From the NCBI GenBank assembly GCA_963713805.1, contig CAVQNF010000026.1:62001-126000 (forward strand): a stretch of DNA of 64,000 bases, read 5' to 3'. The notes beneath the pieces are model-generated. The model saw only the letters and a list, made by a program, of their open reading frames with translations. It ran no database searches and was not told the DNA's origin. This document shows positions 47,395-55,711 of the stretch, piece after piece (position 1 is the stretch's first letter; each line of letters begins with the position of its first letter). The position numbers and the translations under genes were made by a program. The stretch is from GAS188 sp963713805 (lineage in GTDB: Bacteria; Pseudomonadota; Alphaproteobacteria; Rhizobiales; Beijerinckiaceae).

Positions 47395-48033
47395 TCAGCG
47401 CAGGAAGGGGTTCGTGCGCCTCTCTTCGCCGATATTGCCGCCGGGGCCATGGCCGCACAGGAACGCCATGTCGTCGCCGAGCGGCAGGAGCTTTTCCTTG
47501 ATCGAGGCGATGAGCGTCGCATGGTTCCCCCCGGCGATGTCGCTTCGCCCGACCGAGCCCTTGAAGAGAACGTCGCCGACGATCGCGAGCTGCAGCTTCG
47601 GCGACACGAAGACGACGCTTCCGGGCGAGTGGCCCGGGCAATGCAGCACCTCGAAGCTTTCTCCGCCCATGGTGACAGTGTCCCCCTCGTCGAGCCAGCG
47701 GTCGGGCTTCACCATGCGTGCGCCCACCATGCCGTAGGATTTGCCGGCTTCGGGGAGGCGTTCGAGCAGGAAGGCATCCGCCCGATGCGGCCCTTCGACC
47801 GGGACGCCCAGCTCGGAGGCGAGCTCCGCCGCGCCGCCCGCGTGATCGATATGGCCGTGGGTGAGCAGGATTTTGTCGAGCTTCACCTCGGCCTTGGCGA
47901 TCGCGTCGCGAATGCGCGGCAGGTCCCCGCCCGGATCGATGATCGCGCCCTGCTTCGTCTCCTCGTCCCAGACGAGGCTGCAATTCTGCTCGAAGAGGGT
48001 GACCGGGATGATGCCGATCTTGAGATTGGGCAT
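47395..48033 (-). CDS. metallo-beta-lactamase-fold hydrolase (glyoxalase II-like)
   Basis: This 212-residue protein has the metal motif THGHIDHAGG (His 59, His 61, Asp 63, His 64), VLHCPGHSPGSVVFVSP and a late FLCGHGPGG. It resembles YcbL/GloB2-type hydrolases, which cleave thioesters such as S-lactoylglutathione, but the exact substrate is not shown. It is intact and converges with the NUDIX gene. Confidence 0.9.
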   Translation of the reverse strand: MPNLKIGIIPVTLFEQNCSLVWDEETKQGAIIDPGGDLPRIRDAIAKAEVKLDKILLTHGHIDHAGGAAELASELGVPVEGPHRADAFLLERLPEAGKSYGMVGARMVKPDRWLDEGDTVTMGGESFEVLHCPGHSPGSVVFVSPKLQLAIVGDVLFKGSVGRSDIAGGNHATLIASIKEKLLPLGDDMAFLCGHGPGGNIGEERRTNPFLR

Positions 48034-48268
48034 GGGTGCCTCTAATTGCCGTCAGACCGCGAATTCGCGCGACGATAGCATTGAAAGACCACCTGCGGCC
48101 GATGAAGCGAAAACCGAGTGGGAAGGCGAGCGGCAGGTCGTCGAGCCCGCTGCCCCTCGCCTGCTGCTCGAGGGGCTCGCCGGCCTTGATTCCCGAGCAT
48201 CGACGACCGGCCGCCCGATCCCGTCGAGCTCGGAGCCTTGCACTAAAATTCTCCACATCAACATTTCG

Positions 48269-49612
48269 CTATTCGGTCATCTCGGTTTCATCGGCAGCCG
48301 TCCGGCACAAGTTCGCGAGTTGCGTCAATGCATGGCGTAGTTGGTCGAGAGGAGGCAAACCCAATGCGAGGCGAATTGCATTGGGCGCGTGCCCTGGTGT
48401 CACCGAAAATGCGCTTGAGGGCGTTACCGCAATACCTCGGCGAGCGGCGGCGGCGACAAACGTCTCCGACCGCCAACCTTCCGGCAGCGTCATCCATGCA
48501 TGATAGGCGCGGTGATCGGCTCTGACGTCGAGCTCGCCGAGGCATTCGGCAACCAAGCGCTGGCGCGTGCGCGCATCTTGACGCTTCTTTTGCGTAATTA
48601 GGGTGGCGGTGCCATCGGAGACCAATCGCATGCCCGCTTCGAGGCCCAACCCCGAGACGGACCACGCTCCCGCCCGCACGGTGGCGGCAAAGCGATCATG
48701 CAAAGATGGCGGCACGCATATATATCCAAATCCGAGCCCGGGTGCGATCCGCTTGGATAGGCTATTGACCACGATGCACTGGCTGGGTGCCATCGCCGCA
48801 AGGGGCTCATCATCGACGAGGAATCCGTAGACCAAATCCTCGATGATCGGGATGCCAGCTTTCTTGACGGCACTCAAAATCTCGCCGCGCCGCTGCTTGG
48901 ATAGCGATATCCCGAGCGGGTTGTGCACAATTGGCTGAATATAAAGAGCCGATAAGGATGCGGCTCGGTGGACCTTTTCGATCGCCGCGGGCTGGATGCC
49001 GCCAGTGTCCATCGCGATCGGGACCAGTGTTGCGCCCAAGCGGGCAGCGAGATGCTTAACCATCGGGTAGGTGATGGCCTCGACGCCGAGGCGTCCTCCC
49101 CGTGGAACCAGCGCTGAAATGGCTGTCGCGATGGATTGCCGACCGCTACCTGTGAAGACAAGCCCATCTGCTTCGGGTGTCCACCCCGGGACAGCCAAGA
49201 ATGCAGCCATATTTTTCCGCGCCGCCGCTAACCGCCAGCTCGTGACCGGCCGTAGCGCGAGGTCCATGACGTCGCTTCGTTGGAAACCGGCCAGACTCTT
49301 CGCGATCAGCGATGCCTGATCTTCCAGGATGGGGAAATTGAACTCCAAGTCGACACGCTCTTCATGTCGCTCGCCTTCCGCCAATTTCGCCACCGGCTGC
49401 TGTCCGGCAACGAAAGTCCCCCGCCCGATCTCCCCGACCACCAACCCACGGCTCAGGAGCTCCCCGTAGACTCGGCTTGCCGTAGAGACGGCGATGCCTC
49501 TTTCATAGGCATATTCACGCTGTGGGGGTAGGCGATCGCCGGGCATCAGTTTTCCGGACGCAATCTCCCGGGCCAACGCGTCGGCGTGAGCAGTATATTC
49601 GGAACGCGGCAT
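48269..49612 (-). CDS. MocR-type regulator (GntR helix-turn-helix fused to aminotransferase fold)
   Basis: This 447-residue regulator has an N-terminal GntR winged helix (ALAREIASGKLMPGDRLPPQREYAYERGIAVSTASRVYGELLSRGLVVGEIGRGTFVAG) and a class I aminotransferase-like domain. The PLP Lys is K287 in VVNSLSKRIAPGLGFGYI, preceded by IIEDLVYGFLVDDEPL, so it probably senses an amine or amino acid through PLP. It diverges from a threonine-dehydratase-like gene 87 bases away, and the pair probably forms a regulator-target unit. It is intact. Confidence 0.92.
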   Translation of the reverse strand: MPRSEYTAHADALAREIASGKLMPGDRLPPQREYAYERGIAVSTASRVYGELLSRGLVVGEIGRGTFVAGQQPVAKLAEGERHEERVDLEFNFPILEDQASLIAKSLAGFQRSDVMDLALRPVTSWRLAAARKNMAAFLAVPGWTPEADGLVFTGSGRQSIATAISALVPRGGRLGVEAITYPMVKHLAARLGATLVPIAMDTGGIQPAAIEKVHRAASLSALYIQPIVHNPLGISLSKQRRGEILSAVKKAGIPIIEDLVYGFLVDDEPLAAMAPSQCIVVNSLSKRIAPGLGFGYICVPPSLHDRFAATVRAGAWSVSGLGLEAGMRLVSDGTATLITQKKRQDARTRQRLVAECLGELDVRADHRAYHAWMTLPEGWRSETFVAAAARRGIAVTPSSAFSVTPGHAPNAIRLALGLPPLDQLRHALTQLANLCRTAADETEMTE

Positions 49613-49624
49613 AATTGCTCCGAG

Positions 49625-49642
49625 ATCAATATTTCGATTGAT
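49625..49642. promoter_or_regulatory. candidate MocR operator
   Basis: ATCAAT-ATTTCG-ATTGAT is a perfect 6-bp inverted repeat in the A+T-rich gap between the divergent MocR and dehydratase genes. It is well placed to control both; binding is not shown. Confidence 0.4.
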
Positions 49643-49699
49643 TCCTTACATTAGTCAGTTCATTGCGATTTAACAATGAGTGAGTGCCGGAGACACCGC

Positions 49700-50701
49700 A
49701 TGACGGATGGTGAGATCGACGCGTCCGTGGCCATCCCGACGTACCTGGAGATCGAGGCCGCCGCGCACCGAATTGCCGGGGTCTGCGAAGAGACGCCGCT
49801 CCTCGAGTCTCCGACACTGAGCGCAGAGCTGCATGGAAAGCTCCTCGTGAAAGCCGAAGGGTTGCAGAAGACCGGCTCCTTCAAACTTCGAGGCGCTTTC
49901 AATCGCCTCTCGATGCTGACCGATGCCGAGCGGCGGCGCGGTGTCGTCGCGGTCTCTTCCGGCAATCATGGTCAAGCTGTCGCCTACTCTGCGAAAGCGC
50001 TCGGCACGACGGCTATCGTTGTAATGCCGACTAGCGCCCCCAAGATCAAAATCGAGCGAATTCAAGCACTGGGCGCAGATATCGTGCTGCACGACCGGAC
50101 AACGCGGGATCTGGAAGACGTCGGAAGAGAACTCGCGGCTGCCCGCGACATGGTGCTTGTGCCTCCTGCGGACGACCGGAATATCATCGCTGGTGCGGGA
50201 ACCGTGGGTCGGGAAATCGTGTACCAGGCTCGTCGAACGGGCGCGAGCCTCGATGCGATGCTCGTCTGTTGCGGCGGCGGCGGCTTGACCGCGGGCTGTG
50301 CAATCTCCGTACAAAGATTATCGCCCGATACAGTCGTCATCGCCGTCGAGCCCGCCGGCTTCGACGATACGGCACGCTCGTTGGCTGCAGGGCGACGCCT
50401 GAGGAACGAACCTTCCGCACGAACGATCTGCGACGCTTTGATGTCGCCGACCCCCGCCAACCTACCGTTTGAAATCCATAAGAGGCACCTTGGTGGAGCC
50501 CTGACGGTGACTGACGACGAGGTCGTGTCCGCGATGCACACGGCGTTTACGGAGTTTGGGCTCGTAGTCGAGCCGGGAGGTGCCGTCGCGTTGGCGGCAG
50601 TCTTGGCAGGCCGCTACGACATCGCGGGGAAAACGGTCGCGGTCACGTTGACCGGCCGCAACCTCGACCTTGAGGCGGCCGCTCGGCACTATGCCGCCTA
50701 G
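49700..50701 (+). CDS. PLP-dependent threonine/serine dehydratase-like enzyme
   Basis: This 333-residue fold-type II PLP enzyme has the Lys motif KTGSFKLRGAFNRL (Lys 62 with this start), the phosphate-binding SSGNHGQAVAYSAK, and a glycine loop CCGGGGLTAG. It is shorter than biosynthetic IlvA and lacks a regulatory ACT domain, so it is the catabolic type, acting on threonine, serine or a related hydroxyamino acid. GGAG precedes this ATG; another ATG 24 bases upstream is in frame. MocR next to it implies induction by an amino acid. Confidence 0.88.
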   Translation: MTDGEIDASVAIPTYLEIEAAAHRIAGVCEETPLLESPTLSAELHGKLLVKAEGLQKTGSFKLRGAFNRLSMLTDAERRRGVVAVSSGNHGQAVAYSAKALGTTAIVVMPTSAPKIKIERIQALGADIVLHDRTTRDLEDVGRELAAARDMVLVPPADDRNIIAGAGTVGREIVYQARRTGASLDAMLVCCGGGGLTAGCAISVQRLSPDTVVIAVEPAGFDDTARSLAAGRRLRNEPSARTICDALMSPTPANLPFEIHKRHLGGALTVTDDEVVSAMHTAFTEFGLVVEPGGAVALAAVLAGRYDIAGKTVAVTLTGRNLDLEAAARHYAA

Positions 50702-50890
50702 GCTTCGCAACAGGAGCTCCTTCGGACCGGGCGAGCCCATCCGTGGACGAGACCGGCACATCGACGCTCTGGCGAGCCCGCCCGCAACTCCATCGACCGA
50801 ATCATAACCTCGCGCCGTTCCCCTCCTGTTCTTGCCAGACCGCCGCGAGCCGGCTAAGGTGCGCGCTCGGGAGCTGGGGGTTCAGCCGGA

Positions 50891-52429
50891 ATGGTCACAC
50901 GCGTATCCACCATCGCCTTCGAGGGCATCGAGGCGCGCCCTGTCGATGTGCAGGTGCTCGTCTCGTCGGGCAATGTGGTGTTCAACATCGTCGGCCTGCC
51001 CGACAAGACGGTCGGCGAAAGTCGCGAAAGGGTGCGCGCCGCCTTGATCGCCTCCGGGCTGTCGCTGCCGGCGAAGCGCATCACCGTCAATCTCGCTCCC
51101 GCCGATCTCCCGAAGGAAGGCAGCCATTACGACCTGCCGATCGCGCTCGGCGTGATGGCGGCGATCGGCGCGATCCCATCGGACGCGCTCGAAGGCTATG
51201 TGGTGGTGGGGGAGCTCGCGCTCGACGGCTCGCTCCTGCCGATCGCCGGCGTGCTGCCGGCCGCCATGCATGCCAATGCGCGAGGTCTCGGTCTCATCTG
51301 CCCGCAGGCCGGCGGTCCCGAGGCCGCCTGGGCGAGCCGCGAGCTCGAGATCGTGGCGCCGCGCTCGCTGATCCAGCTCGCGAACCATGTCACCGGCGCG
51401 CAGGCGCTGTCGCGGCCGGAACCGGCGGTGCGCCAGACCCTCGTGCCGCTCCCCGACCTCAAGGAGGTGAAGGGGCAGGAGAACGCCAAGCGCGCCCTGG
51501 AGATCGCGGCAGCGGGCGGCCATAATCTCCTGATGAGCGGCCCGCCGGGTGCCGGCAAGTCCATGCTCGCGGCGCGCCTTGCCTCGATCCTGCCGCCGCT
51601 TTCGCCGAAGGAGCTCCTCGAAGTCTCGATGATCCACTCGGTCGCGGGACTGATCGCGGACGGCGCGCTCACGGACCGGCGGCCCTTTCGCGCGCCGCAT
51701 CATTCGGCCTCGATGGCGGCGCTCGTGGGCGGGGGCCTGCATGCGCGGCCCGGCGAGGTGTCGCTCGCGCATAACGGCGTGCTCTTCCTCGACGAATTCC
51801 CGGAATTCCCGCCGCAGGTCCTCGACAGCCTGCGACAGCCGCTCGAAACCGGCGAGGTCGCGATCAGCCGCGCGAACTACCGTAACGTCTATCCGGCGCG
51901 CTTCCAGCTCGTCGCCGCCATGAACCCCTGCCGGTGCGGCCATGCGAACGAGCCGGGTTATGCCTGCAAGCGCCAGCCGAACGAGCGTTGCATGGCGCAA
52001 TACCAGTCGCGCATCTCGGGCCCGCTCATCGACCGCATCGACATGCATATCGAGCTCGCCGCGGTGTCGCCCGCCGACCTCGTCCTGCCGCCGCCCGCCG
52101 AAGGCTCGGCCGAGGTCGGCAAGCGCGTCGCCGCGGCGCGCGAGCGCCAGAGCGAGCGCTACCGGGCGGCGGGCCTCGAGGGAACCCTGACCAATGCGGC
52201 CTGTCCGCCGGCCTTGCTCGACGAGGTGGCGAAGCCCGATGAGGCGGGGCTCGCGCTCGTGCGCAACGCGGCCGACAGGCTGCATCTCACGGCGCGGGGC
52301 TATCACCGCGTCATCAAGGTGGCGCGCACGCTCGCCGATCTCGAAGGCGAGAAGAACATCGGCCGCATTCATCTCGCCGAGGCCTTGTCGTATCGCGCCG
52401 CCGCGGACCGGAGGGATCAGGCGGCGTGA
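50891..52429 (+). CDS. comM: ComM/YifB-family AAA+ ATPase (Mg-chelatase-like)
   Basis: ComM is a helicase that promotes branch migration during natural transformation. The 512-residue protein has an N-terminal Lon-substrate-like domain (ISTIAFEGIEARPVDVQVLVSSG), Walker A GPPGAGKS (217-224), Walker B GVLFLDEFPEFPPQVLDSLRQPLETGEV, a Cys cluster in NPCRCGHANEPGYACKRQPNERC, and the C-terminal Mg_chelatase_C domain. It is intact. Its last 299 bp recur 528 bases further on after an inserted cassette, so the present 3' end may have been supplied by an integrated element. Confidence 0.95.
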   Translation: MVTRVSTIAFEGIEARPVDVQVLVSSGNVVFNIVGLPDKTVGESRERVRAALIASGLSLPAKRITVNLAPADLPKEGSHYDLPIALGVMAAIGAIPSDALEGYVVVGELALDGSLLPIAGVLPAAMHANARGLGLICPQAGGPEAAWASRELEIVAPRSLIQLANHVTGAQALSRPEPAVRQTLVPLPDLKEVKGQENAKRALEIAAAGGHNLLMSGPPGAGKSMLAARLASILPPLSPKELLEVSMIHSVAGLIADGALTDRRPFRAPHHSASMAALVGGGLHARPGEVSLAHNGVLFLDEFPEFPPQVLDSLRQPLETGEVAISRANYRNVYPARFQLVAAMNPCRCGHANEPGYACKRQPNERCMAQYQSRISGPLIDRIDMHIELAAVSPADLVLPPPAEGSAEVGKRVAAARERQSERYRAAGLEGTLTNAACPPALLDEVAKPDEAGLALVRNAADRLHLTARGYHRVIKVARTLADLEGEKNIGRIHLAEALSYRAAADRRDQAA

Positions 52430-52439
52430 GTACCACGCT

Positions 52440-52586
52440 ATGGTTCGCTTCGAGGGAGAGGGAACGAACATTGCATCCAAGGTGTTTGAAAATGTTGGAT
52501 ACTCTCCAGGTACAACGATCGAGATAGGCCTGAGCGGCGACGCGATCGAGGCGATTTCTGAAGAAGTCGAGGATTTCCAATTATGA
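52440..52586 (+). CDS. short protein upstream of the STAS-like gene, possibly a truncated partner
   Basis: This 48-residue frame (MVRFEGEGTNIASKVFENVG...ISEEVEDFQL) starts 10 bases after the comM stop and overlaps the DUF4325 gene by ATGA. There is no clear ribosome site before the ATG. Because it begins right at the repeat junction, it may be the C-terminal rest of a longer gene cut by the integration. I do not recognise a family. Confidence 0.45.
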   Translation: MVRFEGEGTNIASKVFENVGYSPGTTIEIGLSGDAIEAISEEVEDFQL

Positions 52587-52870
52587 TCAGAATTCGAGAC
52601 CTAGTGCCTTCAGCCGACACCACCGAGCAGGGACTGGCGATATTGACGTGCCTTTTGCGCGAGCTTCGCTGCGATGGAGAGGTTTTGATTTCGTTTGAAG
52701 GCCTAAGGACCGCGACGCCGTCGTTCGTCAACGCCTCTTTCGTGGAACTCCTTCGCGATTACCCGCTGGACGAAATCAAGCGACGCATCAAGGTCGTGAA
52801 ATCGACGCGGCAGATCAACGAGGTGATCAAGGAGCGGCTCTACCGCGAGGCTGAGCGACGCGCGGCTTGA
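52583..52870 (+). CDS. STAS-like DUF4325 protein
   Basis: This 95-residue protein shows the DUF4325 pattern: MIRIRDLVPSADTTEQGLAILTCLLRELR, a strand pair VLISFEGLRTATPSFVNASFVELLRDYPLDEI and RRIKVVKSTRQINEVIKERLYREA. The fold is similar to STAS domains of anti-sigma-factor antagonists. These proteins often lie next to a histidine-kinase-type ATPase gene in mobile or defence contexts, which is missing here. It is intact, less G+C-rich than comM and set between the two comM copies. Confidence 0.78.
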   Translation: MIRIRDLVPSADTTEQGLAILTCLLRELRCDGEVLISFEGLRTATPSFVNASFVELLRDYPLDEIKRRIKVVKSTRQINEVIKERLYREAERRAA

Positions 52871-52956
52871 GCCACCTGTTTGGGGGGTGACGCAGCAAGG
52901 CTTCTGCGTGCCAGCACGGCTTTTCCACCCAACACGGCGCCACAACCTCATATGCA

Positions 52957-53255
52957 CCGCGGCGCGCGAGCGCCAGAGCTAGCGCTACCGGGCGGCGGGT
53001 CTCGAGGGAACCCTGACTAATGCGGCCTGTCCGCCGGCCGTGCTCGACGAGGTGGCAAAGCCCGATGAGGCGGGGCTCGCGCTCGTGCGCAACGCGGCCG
53101 ACAGGCTGCATCTCACGGCGCGCCGCTATCATCGCATCATCAAGGTTGCGCGCACGCTTGCCGGTCTCGAAGGGGAGAAGAACATTGGACGGATTCATTC
53201 GGCCGAGGCACTTTCTTATCGGGCCGCGGCGGACCGCAGGGTCGAGGCGGCTTGA
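52957..53255 (+). pseudogene. displaced 3' end of comM
   Basis: This is the second copy of the comM 3' end. It reads RERQS-stop-RYRAAGLEGTLTNAACPPAVLDEVAKPDEAGLALVRNAADRLHLTARRYHRIIKV..., with a TAG at 52980 where the intact gene has GAG, and a few changes at conserved positions (IHSAEAL for IHLAEAL). It has no start of its own. The rest of comM is absent upstream, which the cassette replaces. Confidence 0.85.
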
Positions 53256-53317
53256 ATTGCTGCTATCCAACAATTCTCGTCCGTCCGACTGGTTGAGGGT
53301 TGGAGCCCGCAAAAGCT

Positions 53318-53333
53318 GCTATATATGTATAGC
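53318..53333 (+). promoter_or_regulatory. candidate operator/promoter of relBE
   Basis: GCTATA-TATG-TATAGC is a 6-bp inverted repeat with a TATA-like core 25 bases before the antitoxin start; it could be both the -10 region and the site where the ribbon-helix-helix antitoxin binds. Confidence 0.5.
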
Positions 53334-53357
53334 GGTCTTGAACCCGAGGATGGCCCT

Positions 53358-53582
53358 ATGCTTGCGTTACGGCTTCCACCCGAAATCGAAAACCGTCTTG
53401 ATAAGCTTTCCAAGCTCACGGGGCGAAGCAAGAGCTATTATGCCCGCGAAGCCATCCTGGAGCATCTCGACGATCTCGAAGACATCTATTTCGCCGAGCA
53501 GCGCCTTGCCGATCTCCGCGCCGGCCGCAGCGACGCCGTGCCGCTGAGCAAGGTGATGAAGCGGCATGGCCTACGCGATTGA
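53358..53582 (+). CDS. relB: ribbon-helix-helix antitoxin (RelB/CopG type)
   Basis: This 74-residue antitoxin begins MLALRLPPEIENRLDKLSKLTGRSKSYYAREAILEHLDDLEDIYFAEQRL, a CopG/RelB ribbon-helix-helix domain, with a C-terminal tail (AVPLSKVMKRHGLRD) that would wrap the toxin. GAGGATGG lies 6 bases before the ATG; an ATG 33 bases upstream is in frame but falls in the promoter palindrome. It overlaps the toxin gene by 17 bases. It is intact. Confidence 0.9.
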   Translation: MLALRLPPEIENRLDKLSKLTGRSKSYYAREAILEHLDDLEDIYFAEQRLADLRAGRSDAVPLSKVMKRHGLRD

Positions 53583-53835
53583 GTTAGAGCGGGCAGCCAC
53601 GCGAGAATTGGATGCTCTCGGCCAGGATGCGGTCAAGCGCATCTTGCGTTTCCTGCATGACCGAGTGGCACAACTCGATGACCCGCGCTCGATCGGCGCG
53701 GCGCTGAAAGGCCGAAAGCTCGGAGAGTTTTGGAAGTATCGCGTCGGTGACTATCGCATCATCGCCAAGATCGATGACAGCGCCATTCGCATCCTCATTG
53801 TTCGCATCGGCAACAGACGCGAGGTCTATCGTTGA
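53566..53835 (+). CDS. relE: RelE/ParE-family toxin
   Basis: This 89-residue toxin has the RelE fold: MAYAIELERAATRELDALGQDAVKRILRFLHDRVAQLDDPRSIGAALKG, then LGEFWKYRVGDYRIIAKIDDSAIRILIVRIGNRREVYR. The block YRVGDYRIIA and the C-terminal IGNRREVYR with basic residues are typical of RelE ribonucleases that cut mRNA at the ribosome. It is intact, and coupled to the antitoxin by overlap. Confidence 0.92.
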   Translation: MAYAIELERAATRELDALGQDAVKRILRFLHDRVAQLDDPRSIGAALKGRKLGEFWKYRVGDYRIIAKIDDSAIRILIVRIGNRREVYR

Positions 53836-54048
53836 GAAAGCGGTCCGCTCGGCAAAGGACGGTCGAAGCGCCTTATACTCGGGTGATCGAACGCGAGCGG
53901 CGTCCGTGCCTGACCTCTCCCCCGCTCTCCCGCTGCCTCGCATGCGCCCACCGCTTTGCTTGGCGAAGCGATGAGCCGTATAGGGATATCGGCCAATTTT
54001 TGCTCGGGGTGCCCAGTGCGCCCGATCCCAAGCTCAGGTGGAGGAACC

Positions 54049-55671
54049 ATGTATCAGGACGTTTCGCTATTCATCGACGGAAAATGGGGCAAGGCCTCGG
54101 GCGGCAAGGCCTCGCCCGTCGTCAATCCCGCGACCGGCGATCAGATCGGCACGTTCGCCCATGCGGACAAGGGTGACCTGGAACGCGCCGCGCAGGCCGC
54201 GCAGAAGGGCTTCCAGGCCTGGCGCAAGGTCTCGCCCTTCGACCGCTACAAGATCATGCGCAAGGCGGGCGAGCTGATGCGCCAGCGGGTGGACGACATC
54301 GCCAAGACGATGACGCTCGAGCAGGGCAAGCCGGTCGGCGAGGCGAAGCTCGAGCTCCTGAACGCCGCCGATGTGATCGATTGGTTCGCCGAGGAAGGCC
54401 GGCGCGCCTATGGCTGGATCATCCCGCCGCGCTTCGAGGGTCTCTACCAGCTTGCCATGAAGGAGCCGGTCGGGCCGGTCGCGGCCTTCACGCCGTGGAA
54501 CTTCCCGGTGAACCAGGCGGTGCGCAAGCTCTCGGCGGCGCTCGCGGCCGGCTGCTCCACCGTGCTCAAGGGCGCCGAGGACACGCCGGGCTCGATCGCC
54601 GAGCTCGTGCGCGCTTATGCGGATGCCGGTGTGCCGGCGGGCGTGATCAACCTCGTCTATGGCGATCCGGCCGAGGTCTCGGAATACCTCATCCCGCATC
54701 CGGTCATCCGCAAGGTGACCTTCACGGGCTCGACCGTGGTGGGCAAGCAGCTCGCGGCGCTCGCCGGCAAGCATATGAAGCGCACCACCATGGAGCTCGG
54801 CGGCCATGCGCCGGGCATCGTCTTCGAGGACGCCGATATCGACGCCGCCGTGAAGGTTCTGGCGGCGAGCAAGTTCCGCAATGCCGGCCAGGTTTGCATC
54901 GCGCCGACGCGCCTCCTGGTGCAGGAGAAGGTCTATGAGCAGTTCGTCGACAAGTTCACGGCCGCCGCGAAGGCTCTGAAGGTGGGCGACGGCATGGACC
55001 CGCAGACGCGCATGGGGCCGCTGGTGCACAGTCGGCGCATCGATGCGCTCGAAGGCTTCGTGGCCGACGCCAAGAAGCGCGGCGCCACGGTGAAGACCGG
55101 CGGCAACCGCATCGGCAACAAGGGCTTCTTCTTCGAGCCCACGGTCGTGACCGATGTGCCGAAGGACGCGCGCATCATGAATGAGGAGCCCTTCGGGCCG
55201 CTCGCCATGATCGCGCCCTTCGACACTTTCGACGGCGTCGTGTCGGAGGCGAACCGCCTCCCCTATGGGCTCGCGGCCTATGCGTTCACCAAATCGGCGA
55301 AGACCGCGACCGCGATCGGCGCCGCGATCGAAAGCGGCATGGTGGCGATCAACGGCGCGCCGCTTGCGCTTCCGGAAGTGCCTTTCGGCGGCGTGAAGGA
55401 TTCAGGCTACGGCACGGAAGGTGGCCGGGAGGCGATCGACGCCTATCTCAACACCAAATACGTGACGCAGGTCGGAGTTCTGAGCGTTTGGGCCTCCATT
55501 GAGACCCGGGTTCCGGCTCGGCGGTCGGGCATCGGCAAACGGTCCCTGTTTGCCGGAAGTGCCCGACCCGGCCCTTCTGAATTCAGATCAGGATCAGCGG
55601 ACGGATGGAGCCGTCCGTCGCAATCGAGACGAGGCCGCTTGAGGGCTTGGCCCGAAAGCGGCCTGCCATGA
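54049..55671 (+). CDS. gabD: NAD(P)-dependent aldehyde dehydrogenase, succinate-semialdehyde type
   Basis: This ALDH-fold enzyme has FTPWNFPVNQAVRKLSAALAAGC (cofactor binding), FTGSTVVGKQL, the general base ELGGHAPGIVF and the nucleophile Cys in KFRNAGQVCIAPTR. It resembles GabD/2-oxoglutarate semialdehyde dehydrogenases. The family C-terminus normally stops around AIDAYLNTKYVTQ, but here the frame continues for about 60 residues of low-complexity, Ser/Arg/Pro-rich sequence; a lost stop or one missing base near 55480 would explain this. GGAGGAA precedes the ATG. Confidence 0.88.
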   Translation: MYQDVSLFIDGKWGKASGGKASPVVNPATGDQIGTFAHADKGDLERAAQAAQKGFQAWRKVSPFDRYKIMRKAGELMRQRVDDIAKTMTLEQGKPVGEAKLELLNAADVIDWFAEEGRRAYGWIIPPRFEGLYQLAMKEPVGPVAAFTPWNFPVNQAVRKLSAALAAGCSTVLKGAEDTPGSIAELVRAYADAGVPAGVINLVYGDPAEVSEYLIPHPVIRKVTFTGSTVVGKQLAALAGKHMKRTTMELGGHAPGIVFEDADIDAAVKVLAASKFRNAGQVCIAPTRLLVQEKVYEQFVDKFTAAAKALKVGDGMDPQTRMGPLVHSRRIDALEGFVADAKKRGATVKTGGNRIGNKGFFFEPTVVTDVPKDARIMNEEPFGPLAMIAPFDTFDGVVSEANRLPYGLAAYAFTKSAKTATAIGAAIESGMVAINGAPLALPEVPFGGVKDSGYGTEGGREAIDAYLNTKYVTQVGVLSVWASIETRVPARRSGIGKRSLFAGSARPGPSEFRSGSADGWSRPSQSRRGRLRAWPESGLP

Positions 55672-55711
55672 AGCCGTCCGCGAACGAGGCGGCACCTGGG
55701 AGGCAACAACC

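Larger units (their letters stand above)
52131..53255. repeat. 299-bp direct repeat of the comM 3' end
   Basis: Bases 52131-52429 (comM codons for the last 99 residues plus stop) and 52957-53255 are collinear without gaps, about 30 mismatches by eye (about 90% identity). Most differences are at third codon positions. Between the copies lie 527 bases with two small genes. The layout is like that left by an element that integrates in a gene and carries a replacement gene end. Confidence 0.85.
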
